50,836 nt of DNA from Mastigocoleus sp. MO_188.B34 (GTDB taxonomy: Bacteria; Cyanobacteriota; Cyanobacteriia; Cyanobacteriales; Nostocaceae): positions 1 to 50,836 of the forward strand of contig NZ_JASJDK010000033.1 of the NCBI RefSeq assembly GCF_030065675.1. The letters are read 5' to 3'. The notes under the pieces are model-generated. The model searched no databases and had not been told where the DNA came from. It saw nothing but the letters and a program-made list of their open reading frames with translations. Below, one piece after another: positions 9,607 through 17,150 of the stretch. How positions within the stretch are numbered: position 1 is the first letter of the stretch; each line of letters opens with the position of its first letter. The position numbers and the translations under genes are program-made.

Positions 9607-10425
9607 ATGACAATTGCTACATCAACTCAACCGAAAATTAACTGGGTTAACACCCTATTTTTTGTAGGTTTGCACGTCGGAGCTGCATTTGCCTTCCTTC
9701 CCAACAACTTTAGTTGGAAAGCAGTCGGTGTTGCATTATTTCTCTATTGGCTATCTGGTGGCTTGGGTATTACCTTAGGCTTTCACCGCCTTGTAACTCA
9801 CCGTAGCTTTCAGACCCCCAAATGGCTGGAGTATTTTCTAGTATTCTGTGGTACTCTTGCTTGCCAAGGTGGTCCAATTGAGTGGGTGGGAACCCATCGC
9901 ATTCACCATTTACACTCCGACAAAGAATTGGATCCACATGATTCCAATAAGGGTTTCCTGTGGAGTCACATAGGTTGGTTAATCTATCAATCACCTTCTA
10001 AATCCGAAGTTCCTCGTTTTACCAAAGATATTATTGATGACCCAGTCTATCAGTTTTTGGAAAAATATTTTATTCCCGTTCAAATTCTTTTAGGTTTAAC
10101 ACTTTTGCTTATAGGTGGCTGGTCATTTGTATTCTGGGGAGTGTTTGCGCGAATTGTTTGGGTTTATCACTGTACTTGGCTAGTTAACAGTGCTACCCAT
10201 AAATTTGGCTATCAGTCCTACGAGTCTAATGATAAGTCCACTAACTGCTGGTGGGTAGCTTTACTTGTGTTTGGCGAAGGCTGGCACAATAATCACCATG
10301 CTTTCCAATATTCTGCTCGCCATGGCTTGAAATGGTGGGAAATAGATATGACCTGGATGACAATTCAGTTATTACAATTTTTGGGTTTAGCTAAAGATGT
10401 CAAGCTAGCAAAAACGGAGTCTTAA
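9607..10425 (+). CDS. desC: delta-9 acyl-lipid desaturase DesC
   Basis: DesC puts the first double bond (delta 9) into fatty acids already esterified to membrane glycerolipids, drawing electrons from ferredoxin. The 272-residue polytopic protein has the three histidine boxes of the class: HRLVTH (60-65), HRIHH (97-101) and HNNHH (227-231), which ligate the di-iron centre. Hydrophobic segments lie near 13-30, 38-56 and 155-185. It heads a desC-desA-desB series on one strand, so delta 9, delta 12 and omega-3 desaturation are encoded in reaction order. The gaps between the three genes (about 380 and 435 bases) suggest separate promoters, which fits differential cold induction known for cyanobacterial desaturases. 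Confidence 0.95.
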   Translation: MTIATSTQPKINWVNTLFFVGLHVGAAFAFLPNNFSWKAVGVALFLYWLSGGLGITLGFHRLVTHRSFQTPKWLEYFLVFCGTLACQGGPIEWVGTHRIHHLHSDKELDPHDSNKGFLWSHIGWLIYQSPSKSEVPRFTKDIIDDPVYQFLEKYFIPVQILLGLTLLLIGGWSFVFWGVFARIVWVYHCTWLVNSATHKFGYQSYESNDKSTNCWWVALLVFGEGWHNNHHAFQYSARHGLKWWEIDMTWMTIQLLQFLGLAKDVKLAKTES

Positions 10426-10804
10426 GAGTAATAGTTAAAAGTAATAATACTTACTGTCTTATTGCTGTAAAAGATTTTCCAAACCCCGAAAAAAATTGCT
10501 GCAATGCATTATTCACAAAAAAATTAGCGAAATTGGATTAATACCCGATAATTACTTCGCTTTGCAAAATTACTCACAACCCCCAATTCTGGGCTGTTTA
10601 TTCAGTCTAGAAGTGGGGGTTTCGGGTCTCAAATATAAGAGAAATATAGAGAAATATTAAAACAATATAAAAAATAAGCTATGAATTTTGAGTGCGCTGG
10701 GGTAGCTTCGATTGGTATAATCCAAACGAATCAGGTTACAAAACTTTGCGACAAGCTACTATCATTGTGGTTTGGCGGTCGAGTTTGTTTGCGTTCAAAT
10801 ATAC
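10426..10804. other. desC-desA spacer with hairpin
   Basis: No gene. A long inverted repeat ACCCCCAATTCT (10579-10590) and AGAAGTGGGGGT (10609-10620) could terminate desC or be a member of the CCCCCAATTCTGGGGG repeat family seen again near 48.5 kb. The desA promoter should lie in the last 150 bases. Confidence 0.5.
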
Positions 10805-11854
10805 ATGACTACATCAACAATAAATAGCCAGAAGCCAAGTGATGACCTTGGCGATTCCAAACTAAAGTTACAAGATATCATCAAAACTCTGCCTAAGGAA
10901 TGTTTTGAGCTGAATCATCGTAAAGCTTGGACGGGAGCAGTAATTAATGTTTTGATGGTTGGCTTGGGTTATGCCAGCATTGCTTTTTCTCCTTGGTACC
11001 TTTTACCTTTAGCCTGGGTTTTTGCTGGGACTGCTTTGACTGGTTTTTTTGTGATCGGTCATGACTGCGGTCATCGTTCTTTTGCAAAAAGCCGTTGGGT
11101 GAACGATTTAGTGGGACACTTGGCATTTATGCCTTTGATTTATCCCTTTCACAGTTGGCGAATCAAGCACAATCATCACCATCTTCACACCAACAAATTG
11201 GACGAGGATAATGCTTGGCATCCCATTAGACCTGAATTTTATGAAACTTGGCCAAAATTGGACAAGTCAGTTTTTGAAGTATTAATGCGCAAGCGCTTGT
11301 GGTGGTTATCCTCCATTTTGCATTGGGCAAATCTACATTTTGACTGGCGTCAATACCGCAAACAAGACCAATCAGACGTGAAGTTATCTGTGGCTGTGGT
11401 AGTCACATTTGCTGCGATCGCATTTCCCACACTTATCATTACAACCGGTGTTTGGGGATTTATTAAATTCTGGTTCGTACCGTGGTTGGTATATCATTTC
11501 TGGATGAGTACTTTTACTCTTGTTCACCACACAGACCCAGAGATTCCATTTTTGCCAGGTTCTGAATGGAATGCTGCGATCGCCCAATTATCCGGTTCGG
11601 TACATTGCGATTATCCTCGTTGGGTAGAATTCCTCTGCCACGATATCAATGTCCATGTTCCCCATCACGTTTCGACTGCGATTCCTTCCTATAATTTGCG
11701 CCTCGCTCATCGCAGCTTGCAGGAAAATTGGGGTTCTTATTTGCGTGAAGAAAGGTTTTCTTTGTCTTTAATGAGGAGAATTACTGACCAATGTCATTTC
11801 TACTCTTTAGGGGAAGGTTATTTCTCTTTTAAAGACTACTACGCACGCAAATAA
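10805..11854 (+). CDS. desA: delta-12 acyl-lipid desaturase DesA
   Basis: DesA converts oleoyl to linoleoyl chains in membrane lipids. The 349-residue protein has membrane segments and the histidine boxes HDCGH (86-90), HNHHH (122-126) and HVPHH (284-288). The ATG at 10805 gives the usual MTTST-type N-terminus; an upstream in-frame TTG would add 11 non-conserved residues. It is 36% HIP1-containing neighbourhood free of disruption: both GCGATCGC-like sites inside the gene (near 11417 and 11577) are in frame. It sits between desC and desB as in Nostoc/Anabaena desaturase clusters. The identification as delta-12 rather than omega-3 rests on the HNHHH second box and overall similarity. Confidence 0.94.
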   Translation: MTTSTINSQKPSDDLGDSKLKLQDIIKTLPKECFELNHRKAWTGAVINVLMVGLGYASIAFSPWYLLPLAWVFAGTALTGFFVIGHDCGHRSFAKSRWVNDLVGHLAFMPLIYPFHSWRIKHNHHHLHTNKLDEDNAWHPIRPEFYETWPKLDKSVFEVLMRKRLWWLSSILHWANLHFDWRQYRKQDQSDVKLSVAVVVTFAAIAFPTLIITTGVWGFIKFWFVPWLVYHFWMSTFTLVHHTDPEIPFLPGSEWNAAIAQLSGSVHCDYPRWVEFLCHDINVHVPHHVSTAIPSYNLRLAHRSLQENWGSYLREERFSLSLMRRITDQCHFYSLGEGYFSFKDYYARK

Positions 11855-12289
11855 ATAAAGTCTTTGCTTACAACTCAAATCCTCTTAGTCATTTCCTTTT
11901 ATTCATTAAAGATCTCATTTGAAGGTCTAACTTAAAGCTGACTAATAACTGAAGCATTCTTAGATTTGTCATAAAGGAATGGGAGTAAGCTATGCTTTCC
12001 TACGCTGATTGAGGATTGTAGTGAGTTGCAAGCAAGCAAAATATAAGTACCTTTGCAAAATTAATCAAACATTTGAAAATTCCATATCCTTTTTTCAGCA
12101 AATGTGATAGGGATAATTAAAATGCCAAAATAATTTCACTTCAAAGGACTTAGGCCAATTTTCATTGCACCAAACATGTAAAACCGTTTATGGAACTCCG
12201 CTATGGAGTCTAGTTCCTAGGAACGATGACAGCATAGCTCTATAACTCTGCATAGTCTCTTATCCACACTCTACTTCTGATAACATCAC
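11855..12289. other. desA-desB spacer / desB leader
   Basis: No gene. The sequence is AT-rich and includes the perfect 12-base palindrome GTTCCTAGGAAC (12213-12224) and a nearby GGAACTCC ... GGAGT pair (12192-12209), 65-100 bases before the desB start. These could be an operator or a leader structure. Confidence 0.45.
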
Positions 12290-13372
12290 GTGTCTTCTTA
12301 CTCCATCAATTTAAACCCCCCTCCGACTAACGAACCTTCTCAGGATGGATCTAAATTACCTTTTACACTTGGCGATGTGAAAGCAGCAATTCCACCTGAA
12401 TGCTTTCAGCCCAATTTAGGTAAATCACTATTTTTCTTTGGGCGCGATATTTTAACCATCGGCTTACTATATGCGTTAGCTTACTACATTGATTCTTGGT
12501 GGTTCTTCCCAGTTTTCTGGGTAATGCAAGGCACGATGTTTTGGGCTTTATTTGTTGTTGGTCATGACTGCGGACACCAATCTTTTTCCAAGAGTAAATG
12601 GCTCAATGATTTTATTGGACATTTATGTCACACGCCTATATTGGTTCCTTATCATGGTTGGCGAATTAGTCATAGAACCCATCATTTAAATACCGGACAT
12701 ATTGAAAATGATGAAAGTTGGTATCCAACAACAAAATCCTACTATGACGAGATGGGAATCATTGAAAAAGTTGGTAGGTACTATGTTTTCTTGTTAGCTT
12801 ATCCAATTTATTTGTTTAAGCGTTCTCCTGGTAAACGAGGTTCTCACTTTTTACCAAGCAGTCCCTTATTCAAAGACAAGGAAAAATGGGATGTTCTCAC
12901 CAGTACAATTCTTTGGATTTCGATGATTGCTCTGCTTGGTGTTCTAACCTATCAATGGGGTTGGATGTGGTTATTGAAATACTATGCAGGACCTTACATT
13001 GTATTTGTAATGTGGCTAGATTTAGTCACCTTTTTGCACCATACGGAAGAAGATGTTCCATGGTATCGGGGTGAAGATTGGACTTTTCTTAAAGGTGCGC
13101 TTTCCAGTGTCGATCGCAATTATGGATTTATTAGTCATATCCATCACGACATCGGTACCCACGTTGCTCACCACATCTTTTTGAATATGCCCCATTACAA
13201 TTTAAAGAAAGCAACGGCGGCTATCAAACCGATATTGGGTGAGTATTATCATTCATCAGAAAAAACAATTTGGCGTTCGGCTTGGGATTCATGTCTTAGC
13301 TGTCATTTTGTCCCAGATGCTGGAGGAAAAGTTTACTATACTTCTCCCCATAAATCTCAATCTTCTAACTAA
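12290..13372 (+). CDS. desB: omega-3 (delta-15) acyl-lipid desaturase DesB
   Basis: DesB adds the omega-3 double bond to linoleoyl chains to give alpha-linolenoyl lipids, important at low temperature. The 360-residue protein has the boxes HDCGH (92-96), HRTHH (128-132) and HVAHH (291-295). HRTHH with HVAHH is typical of omega-3 enzymes and separates it from desA. The start is a GTG at 12290 giving MSSYSINLNPPP; no good ATG lies nearby. It is the last of three desaturase genes in order of reaction. A 38-base tandem repeat and a heptamer array follow the gene. Confidence 0.94.
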   Translation: MSSYSINLNPPPTNEPSQDGSKLPFTLGDVKAAIPPECFQPNLGKSLFFFGRDILTIGLLYALAYYIDSWWFFPVFWVMQGTMFWALFVVGHDCGHQSFSKSKWLNDFIGHLCHTPILVPYHGWRISHRTHHLNTGHIENDESWYPTTKSYYDEMGIIEKVGRYYVFLLAYPIYLFKRSPGKRGSHFLPSSPLFKDKEKWDVLTSTILWISMIALLGVLTYQWGWMWLLKYYAGPYIVFVMWLDLVTFLHHTEEDVPWYRGEDWTFLKGALSSVDRNYGFISHIHHDIGTHVAHHIFLNMPHYNLKKATAAIKPILGEYYHSSEKTIWRSAWDSCLSCHFVPDAGGKVYYTSPHKSQSSN

Positions 13373-13385
13373 GGATTGACAAATT

Positions 13386-13461
13386 AAAAGTCATTAGCAT
13401 AGCGTGTCCGCAGGACATAAGTCAAAAGTCATTAGCATAGCGTGTCCGTAGGACATAAGTC
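13386..13461. repeat. 38-bp direct repeat, two tandem copies
   Basis: Two adjacent copies (13386-13423 and 13424-13461) differ at one base. Each contains a small GTCCGCAGGAC or GTCCGTAGGAC palindrome. The unit begins AAAAGTCATTAGCATAGCG. Confidence 0.85.
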
Positions 13462-13495
13462 AAAAGTAAAGAAATAGATGAGTAGAATTATCATT

Positions 13496-13572
13496 ACTTC
13501 TGACTTCTGGCTTCTGACTTCTGACTTCTGACTTCTGACTTCTGACTTCTGACTTCTGACTTCTGACTTCTG
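13496..13572. repeat. heptamer tandem repeat (ACTTCTG), 11 copies
   Basis: Eleven head-to-tail ACTTCTG heptamers, one with G in place of the first A, lie between desB and the proA-like gene. The same unit recurs near 44.2 kb and, degenerate, near 40.7 kb. This is a classic STRR array. Confidence 0.9.
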
Positions 13573-13584
13573 GTGACTTATTAC

Positions 13585-14850
13585 TCAAAATCTTCCATTC
13601 GCCTGAACTATATGTTTAACAGTCGTCAGAGTTTCTAAACTCATTAGTCCCCGACGCAGACCCTTTTGATTTGACATTCCCAAAAATATTGCATCACCCC
13701 GTAAGGGATTACGACAAAAACGGGGCGAAGCATTTATATATGTAGAAGCACTGTTGACTCCCAAAGCAAATTGACGACTTTCTTGGTAAGAATCAGTCGC
13801 AATACAATCTGCGTGACCGCTACTATATTGATTTATCCAACTAATCGCAGACTCTAAATTATCTACTAACTTAAAGGCGACTGTTTTTTTAAGGTAAGGA
13901 CATCCCCACTCATTATCTTTTGCTAATTGTATTTGGGGGAAAGCTTCGTGCATCTCAGCATCTCCCCTAATCTCAAAACCTTTTTCTTGCAAACTTTTCC
14001 AAAGAGAAATTAAGGAACTAGGTAAAGCTTGTCGATTAATTAATACTTTTTCAATTGCATTTACCGGATCGGGCTCGCTGCAATGGCTATCAATAATCAT
14101 GTGGCGGATCATATCCATAGTGCCATTAGGCGACCAATAAAGGTAACAATTACCCATTGCTGACTTGAGGACCGGTACTGTAGACAGTCGCACTACTTGC
14201 TGAACCAAACTAGAACGTCCGTAGGGAATAACTAGATTTATATATTGCTCTTGGGCGAGTAAATCCCGAATCGATCTGCCATGTTCGGCATCAATGATTT
14301 CGATACTCCCCACCGGCAAACCTTCTTCAATGACAGCATTAATTAAGGCATTAGCAATTGCAACATTGGAGTGACTGGCTTCTGTAGAACCTTTAAGAAT
14401 AATACTATTACCACTTTTTATACATAACCCAGCAGCGATCGCTGCCAAATCGGGAAATGCTTCGTGAATAAAAGTAATTACCCCCAATGGCATTAATTGG
14501 GAGTAAGTTTGGGAATCTTCTAGCTGATAATCTGCGATGCGAACGCGCCGAAGAGGATCTGATAATTCGCCTAATTTCCTTAAAATTTGGACTGCACTTT
14601 CCAATCGAGTTGGTGTAAGTTTCAACCAATCCAAAATTAACTCTGGCACAGCCATTTCGCGACTGGCTTCCAAATCCAGAGTATTGGCTTCAAGAATATC
14701 ATCAAATGACTGATTTAGCGCTTCTGCCATTGCCATGAGTGCGCGACTGCGGTCTGCACCTTTTGTCATCCCTAGCTTCAAAGAAGCTTTGTATGCGCGC
14801 TCTGCGCTATTCATCGTTTTGAGACCTTCATCAAACGCATTCACCATCAT
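13585..14850 (-). CDS. glutamate-5-semialdehyde dehydrogenase (ProA)-like protein, catalytic Cys replaced
   Basis: Homologous throughout to gamma-glutamyl phosphate reductase, the NADPH-dependent second step of proline synthesis (about 422 residues). Conserved landmarks include GVITFIHEAFPDLAAIAAGLCIKSGN, ILKGSTEASHSN, the GNCYLYW strand and the C-terminal RRGLMSLETLTTVKHI. In canonical ProA the active-site Cys lies in a PGVCNA motif; here the aligned stretch reads SEPDPVNA, so Val stands in the Cys position. A Cys four to six residues earlier (SHCSE) might or might not substitute. It may therefore be a paralogue with a changed function. Start at the ATG at 14850, four bases after the stop of the upstream zinc-ribbon gene, so the two are probably co-translated. 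Confidence 0.8.
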   Translation of the reverse strand: MMVNAFDEGLKTMNSAERAYKASLKLGMTKGADRSRALMAMAEALNQSFDDILEANTLDLEASREMAVPELILDWLKLTPTRLESAVQILRKLGELSDPLRRVRIADYQLEDSQTYSQLMPLGVITFIHEAFPDLAAIAAGLCIKSGNSIILKGSTEASHSNVAIANALINAVIEEGLPVGSIEIIDAEHGRSIRDLLAQEQYINLVIPYGRSSLVQQVVRLSTVPVLKSAMGNCYLYWSPNGTMDMIRHMIIDSHCSEPDPVNAIEKVLINRQALPSSLISLWKSLQEKGFEIRGDAEMHEAFPQIQLAKDNEWGCPYLKKTVAFKLVDNLESAISWINQYSSGHADCIATDSYQESRQFALGVNSASTYINASPRFCRNPLRGDAIFLGMSNQKGLRRGLMSLETLTTVKHIVQANGRF

Positions 14851-14854
14851 CAAC

Positions 14855-15262
14855 TTAACGTCTGTAGGTTAGCCAGACCATAACAGCTGGTACTATTGCC
14901 AATATTATTGCCACTATTGCTGAAGCAATGATACCAGTACCAGTAGATTGTAATAATGCAAATGGTAACCAGAAAAGTACCAAGACCACTATGATACCTA
15001 GGGCCATTGGCAGATAACTTTCTCCCAATTTAGGGTGAACAACATGCCAAACTGAACCTGTCCAGCGCCAAGCTCGCTTGTAAGGATAGGTTGTGGAAAG
15101 TTGCTCGAGTACATATCCATTATCTTCAACCACAAATATTTGCTGACAGCGATCGCAACCAAATGCTTCTGTCAACGTAATCGGAGTTAGGCGTCCCTTG
15201 CGGGTACAAGGACATGGATATTCGCCGTTGAACTCTATTTTTTCAATGTTTTCAGATTGCAC
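14855..15262 (-). CDS. small zinc-ribbon, two-helix membrane protein
   Basis: A 135-residue protein of unknown function. The N-terminus has CPC (17-19) and CDRC (36-39), likely a zinc ribbon. Two hydrophobic segments follow, about 86-105 and 111-130, with a short basic tail (TYRR). The stop codon is four bases upstream of the ProA-like start, so the two form an operon with this gene first. A cytoplasmic metal-binding head on a membrane hairpin is the likely topology. Similar small proteins occur in cyanobacteria but I cannot name a family. Confidence 0.75.
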   Translation of the reverse strand: MQSENIEKIEFNGEYPCPCTRKGRLTPITLTEAFGCDRCQQIFVVEDNGYVLEQLSTTYPYKRAWRWTGSVWHVVHPKLGESYLPMALGIIVVLVLFWLPFALLQSTGTGIIASAIVAIILAIVPAVMVWLTYRR

Positions 15263-15910
15263 AAGCAGTTCACTAACTTGGACTCGGTTGTCAAAGCTGG
15301 AGAAATTCCATTCCCTTTTGTATCGGGTTTGGCAAATTAATCGTAGAAAACCTGCTGATGATATCAGTCAGTTAATGATATTTTTCAGACACAATTAACA
15401 GTCTAGACAGTAATCTTAACTCCTTCATGAAGGAATTAAGTTGATGTCGAAGACGGCATAGAGTCTCAACATAACAAGGTAATAACCTTGATGTAATACT
15501 TCTGACCGGTTTAGCTAAAATTAATTTTAGGTCATTCCCCAATATTTATTAGTTTCTATTTTTAAACTAACTCAATCTCAGCCTATTCACTTCCCCACCT
15601 AATTATTTTTACTTCTAATACAAATTTATATTCTGAGTTTATCCTCTGTCCTCAATATAATGGCTGGTTTTTTACTTTTACTTGATTTTTCATTTATTTA
15701 CTTTTCATTTATTTACAAATAACTTCTTGTGTAACACATAAAACAATACTTATTGTATTTAATTTTACAATATTTTAATTGCGTGAGAATAGATCGCAGG
15801 AAAATATCCAGCTTCTTTAAAAATCTGGATAAATATCAACTAAATATATTGGCTGGCAATGGCGTATCCTAAGTTCAGTTTCATATTAAGTTTAATTTAA
15901 GTGTAATTCT
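15263..15910. other. spacer upstream of plsC-like gene
   Basis: No supportable gene. It holds small palindromes: TCCTTCATGAAGGA (15421-15434) and an AAGGT-AATA-ACCTT hairpin near 15476-15490. The 3' part is very AT-rich and presumably contains the promoter of the acyltransferase gene. Confidence 0.45.
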
Positions 15911-16549
15911 GTGAGTAGAAATCGAGAACCATTTGTCAGCCTCCTACTTTACCATGCTTTTAAGTGGTCAGTAGTAAGTCCAATGCTCCATGTATATTTT
16001 CAAGGAAGAATTTATGGAGTGGAAAACGTCCCTAAAACCGGACCTTTAGTCGTAGTAAGCAATCATGCTAGTAATTTTGACCCACCAATTGTGTCTAATT
16101 GCGTAGAACGTCCAGTAGCATATATGGCAAAGGAACAATTATTTAAGGTTCCTGTATTAGGTCAAGCAATCCAACTTTATGGTGCTTACCCCGTTAGTCG
16201 GGGGACTGCGGATAGAACGGCAATTCGTGCAGCTCTGAATTGTCTAGAACAGGGATGGGCGGTTGGAGTGTTTCTTCAAGGTACCCGCACGGAAGATGGA
16301 TTAATTACCGATCCAAAACGTGGCGCAGCATTAATTGCAGCAAAAGCAAAAGCTCCATTGTTACCAGTTTGTTTATGGGGAACACATGCTATTGAGGAAA
16401 AAGGTAAAAAATTACCTCATTCAGTTCCGGTAACAGTACGAATAGGTGAGGTGATCGATTACCCTGAATCTAACAATAAGGAAGCTTTGATAGAGGTAAC
16501 GCAAAAGTGTGCTGAGGCGATAAATTCCTTACATAATGCAGGCAGATAA
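15911..16549 (+). CDS. plsC: 1-acyl-sn-glycerol-3-phosphate acyltransferase (PlsC family)
   Basis: Acylates lysophosphatidate to phosphatidate, the step after PlsX/PlsY. The 212-residue protein has the acyltransferase motif NHASNFD (H-X4-D, near 51-57), the glycerol-phosphate binding segment FLQGTRTEDG (near 119-128, a variant of the usual EGTR) and a downstream LLPVCLWGT region. Start is a GTG at 15911; no nearby ATG suits. It is on the same strand as plsX-fabH-fabD but 12 kb away. The Q in place of E in the EGTR motif is a mild deviation. Other PlsC-family acyltransferase roles cannot be excluded. Confidence 0.85.
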   Translation: MSRNREPFVSLLLYHAFKWSVVSPMLHVYFQGRIYGVENVPKTGPLVVVSNHASNFDPPIVSNCVERPVAYMAKEQLFKVPVLGQAIQLYGAYPVSRGTADRTAIRAALNCLEQGWAVGVFLQGTRTEDGLITDPKRGAALIAAKAKAPLLPVCLWGTHAIEEKGKKLPHSVPVTVRIGEVIDYPESNNKEALIEVTQKCAEAINSLHNAGR

Positions 16550-16574
16550 ATTATAATTGTTGCTTGAGTTATAT

Positions 16575-16706
16575 ATGGCTAAAGATATATCAGTTAGGAA
16601 ATTAATTTTCTCTTTACAACAGGACAAAGAAAAAATTCCTAAAAATGGTGACATTCGCTATAAAACTCAAGCTATATTTCAATGGTGTATCCCAGAAAAA
16701 TTTTGA
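16575..16706 (+). pseudogene. 43-codon ORF cut off by the IS605 right end
   Basis: A short frame starting MAKDISVRKLIF runs straight into the IS200/IS605 right end, which supplies the TGA stop (TTTTGACACT). The amino-acid composition looks protein-like (LQQDKEKIPKNGDIRYKTQ), so it may be the 5' remnant of a gene interrupted by the insertion. The rest of that gene was not found on the far side. It could equally be chance. Confidence 0.3.
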
Positions 16707-16735
16707 CACTCCCCATACCTAAAGACCAGGGGATT
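16704..16735 (-). repeat. IS200/IS605-family right end with hairpin
   Basis: On the - strand the tnpB stop is followed by CCCC...GGGG hairpin sequence (16711-16732) and GTGTCAA, the usual right-end layout of cyanobacterial IS605/IS1341-type elements, where the end hairpin overlaps the tnpB 3' end. The same region normally forms the scaffold of the TnpB-guiding omega RNA. Confidence 0.6.
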
Positions 16736-16982
16736 CTTGGTTCTTAGAGGATACTTGCTCAACCAAGCTTACACCAGACTGAGTAGAGGTTTCATCTCCC
16801 CAAGCGTTACTTGCGTCTAGCGCAAAAGTTCCGGTGTGCCCCACCGTACTCAATCCTCGACGAAGGATGTTTCTAGCTGCATTTTCGTCTATATCCATCA
16901 CACAACCACACGCACAAGCATGAGTTCTCATAGATAGGGTTTTCTTTACAACTTGCCCACAGCTAGAGCATTCTTGACTTGT
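16719..16982 (-). pseudogene. 3' remnant of IS605-family tnpB (zinc ribbon and C-terminus)
   Basis: Translates as TSQECSSCGQVVKKTLSMR then HACACGCVMDIDENAARNILRRG, the TnpB zinc ribbon with the last RuvC Asp, followed by the typical NAWGDETST and QVSSKNQESPGL tail. The frame is open on from the last base pair of the Tn554-like element into this fragment. The 5' continuation of the same gene (ending PPQYTS) is found at 21381-21513 on the far side of that element. The RNA-guided nuclease TnpB is therefore inactivated here. Confidence 0.88.
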
Positions 16983-16990
16983 TATGTCGC

Positions 16991-17055
16991 TTACAACGTC
17001 TATAACGTATATTTAGCAATAGTTTTACGTTGTTTTCACTCTCTACAACGTTGTA
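16991..17055. repeat. cluster of ACAACGT / ACGTTGT motifs at the tnpC-side end
   Basis: TTACAACGT (16991-16999), TATAACGTATA (17001-17011), TTTTACGTTGTTTT (17023-17036) and the palindrome TACAACGTTGTA (17044-17055) lie within 65 bases of the element edge. A related TACGTTGTAC (21268-21277) lies near the other edge. They look like recombinase accessory binding sites. Confidence 0.5.
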
Positions 17056-17075
17056 AAGCAACTCGTTTTCCCGGC

Positions 17076-17150
17076 AATTCTGCAAGACCGCCTTACGGCT
17101 TTTAACAATTTACTCACCTCCGGCGAGTAAATTGTTAAACTTGCAGAATT
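17076..17150 (-). terminator. nested inverted repeat after tnpC
   Basis: A perfect 15-bp inverted repeat (17101-17115 with 17125-17139, arms TTTAACAATTTACTC) sits inside a second perfect 11-bp one (17076-17086 with 17140-17150, arms AATTCTGCAAG). It begins immediately after the tnpC stop codon. It could act as terminator for the tnp operon or as a structured DNA end. Confidence 0.6.

Noticed and set aside
13496-13572. Possible CRISPR-like array
   Set aside because: Head-to-tail heptamers with no unique spacers; this is an STRR.
16575-16706. Treating the 43-codon frame as a complete gene
   Set aside because: Its stop codon is supplied by the IS end, so it was listed as a doubtful remnant.
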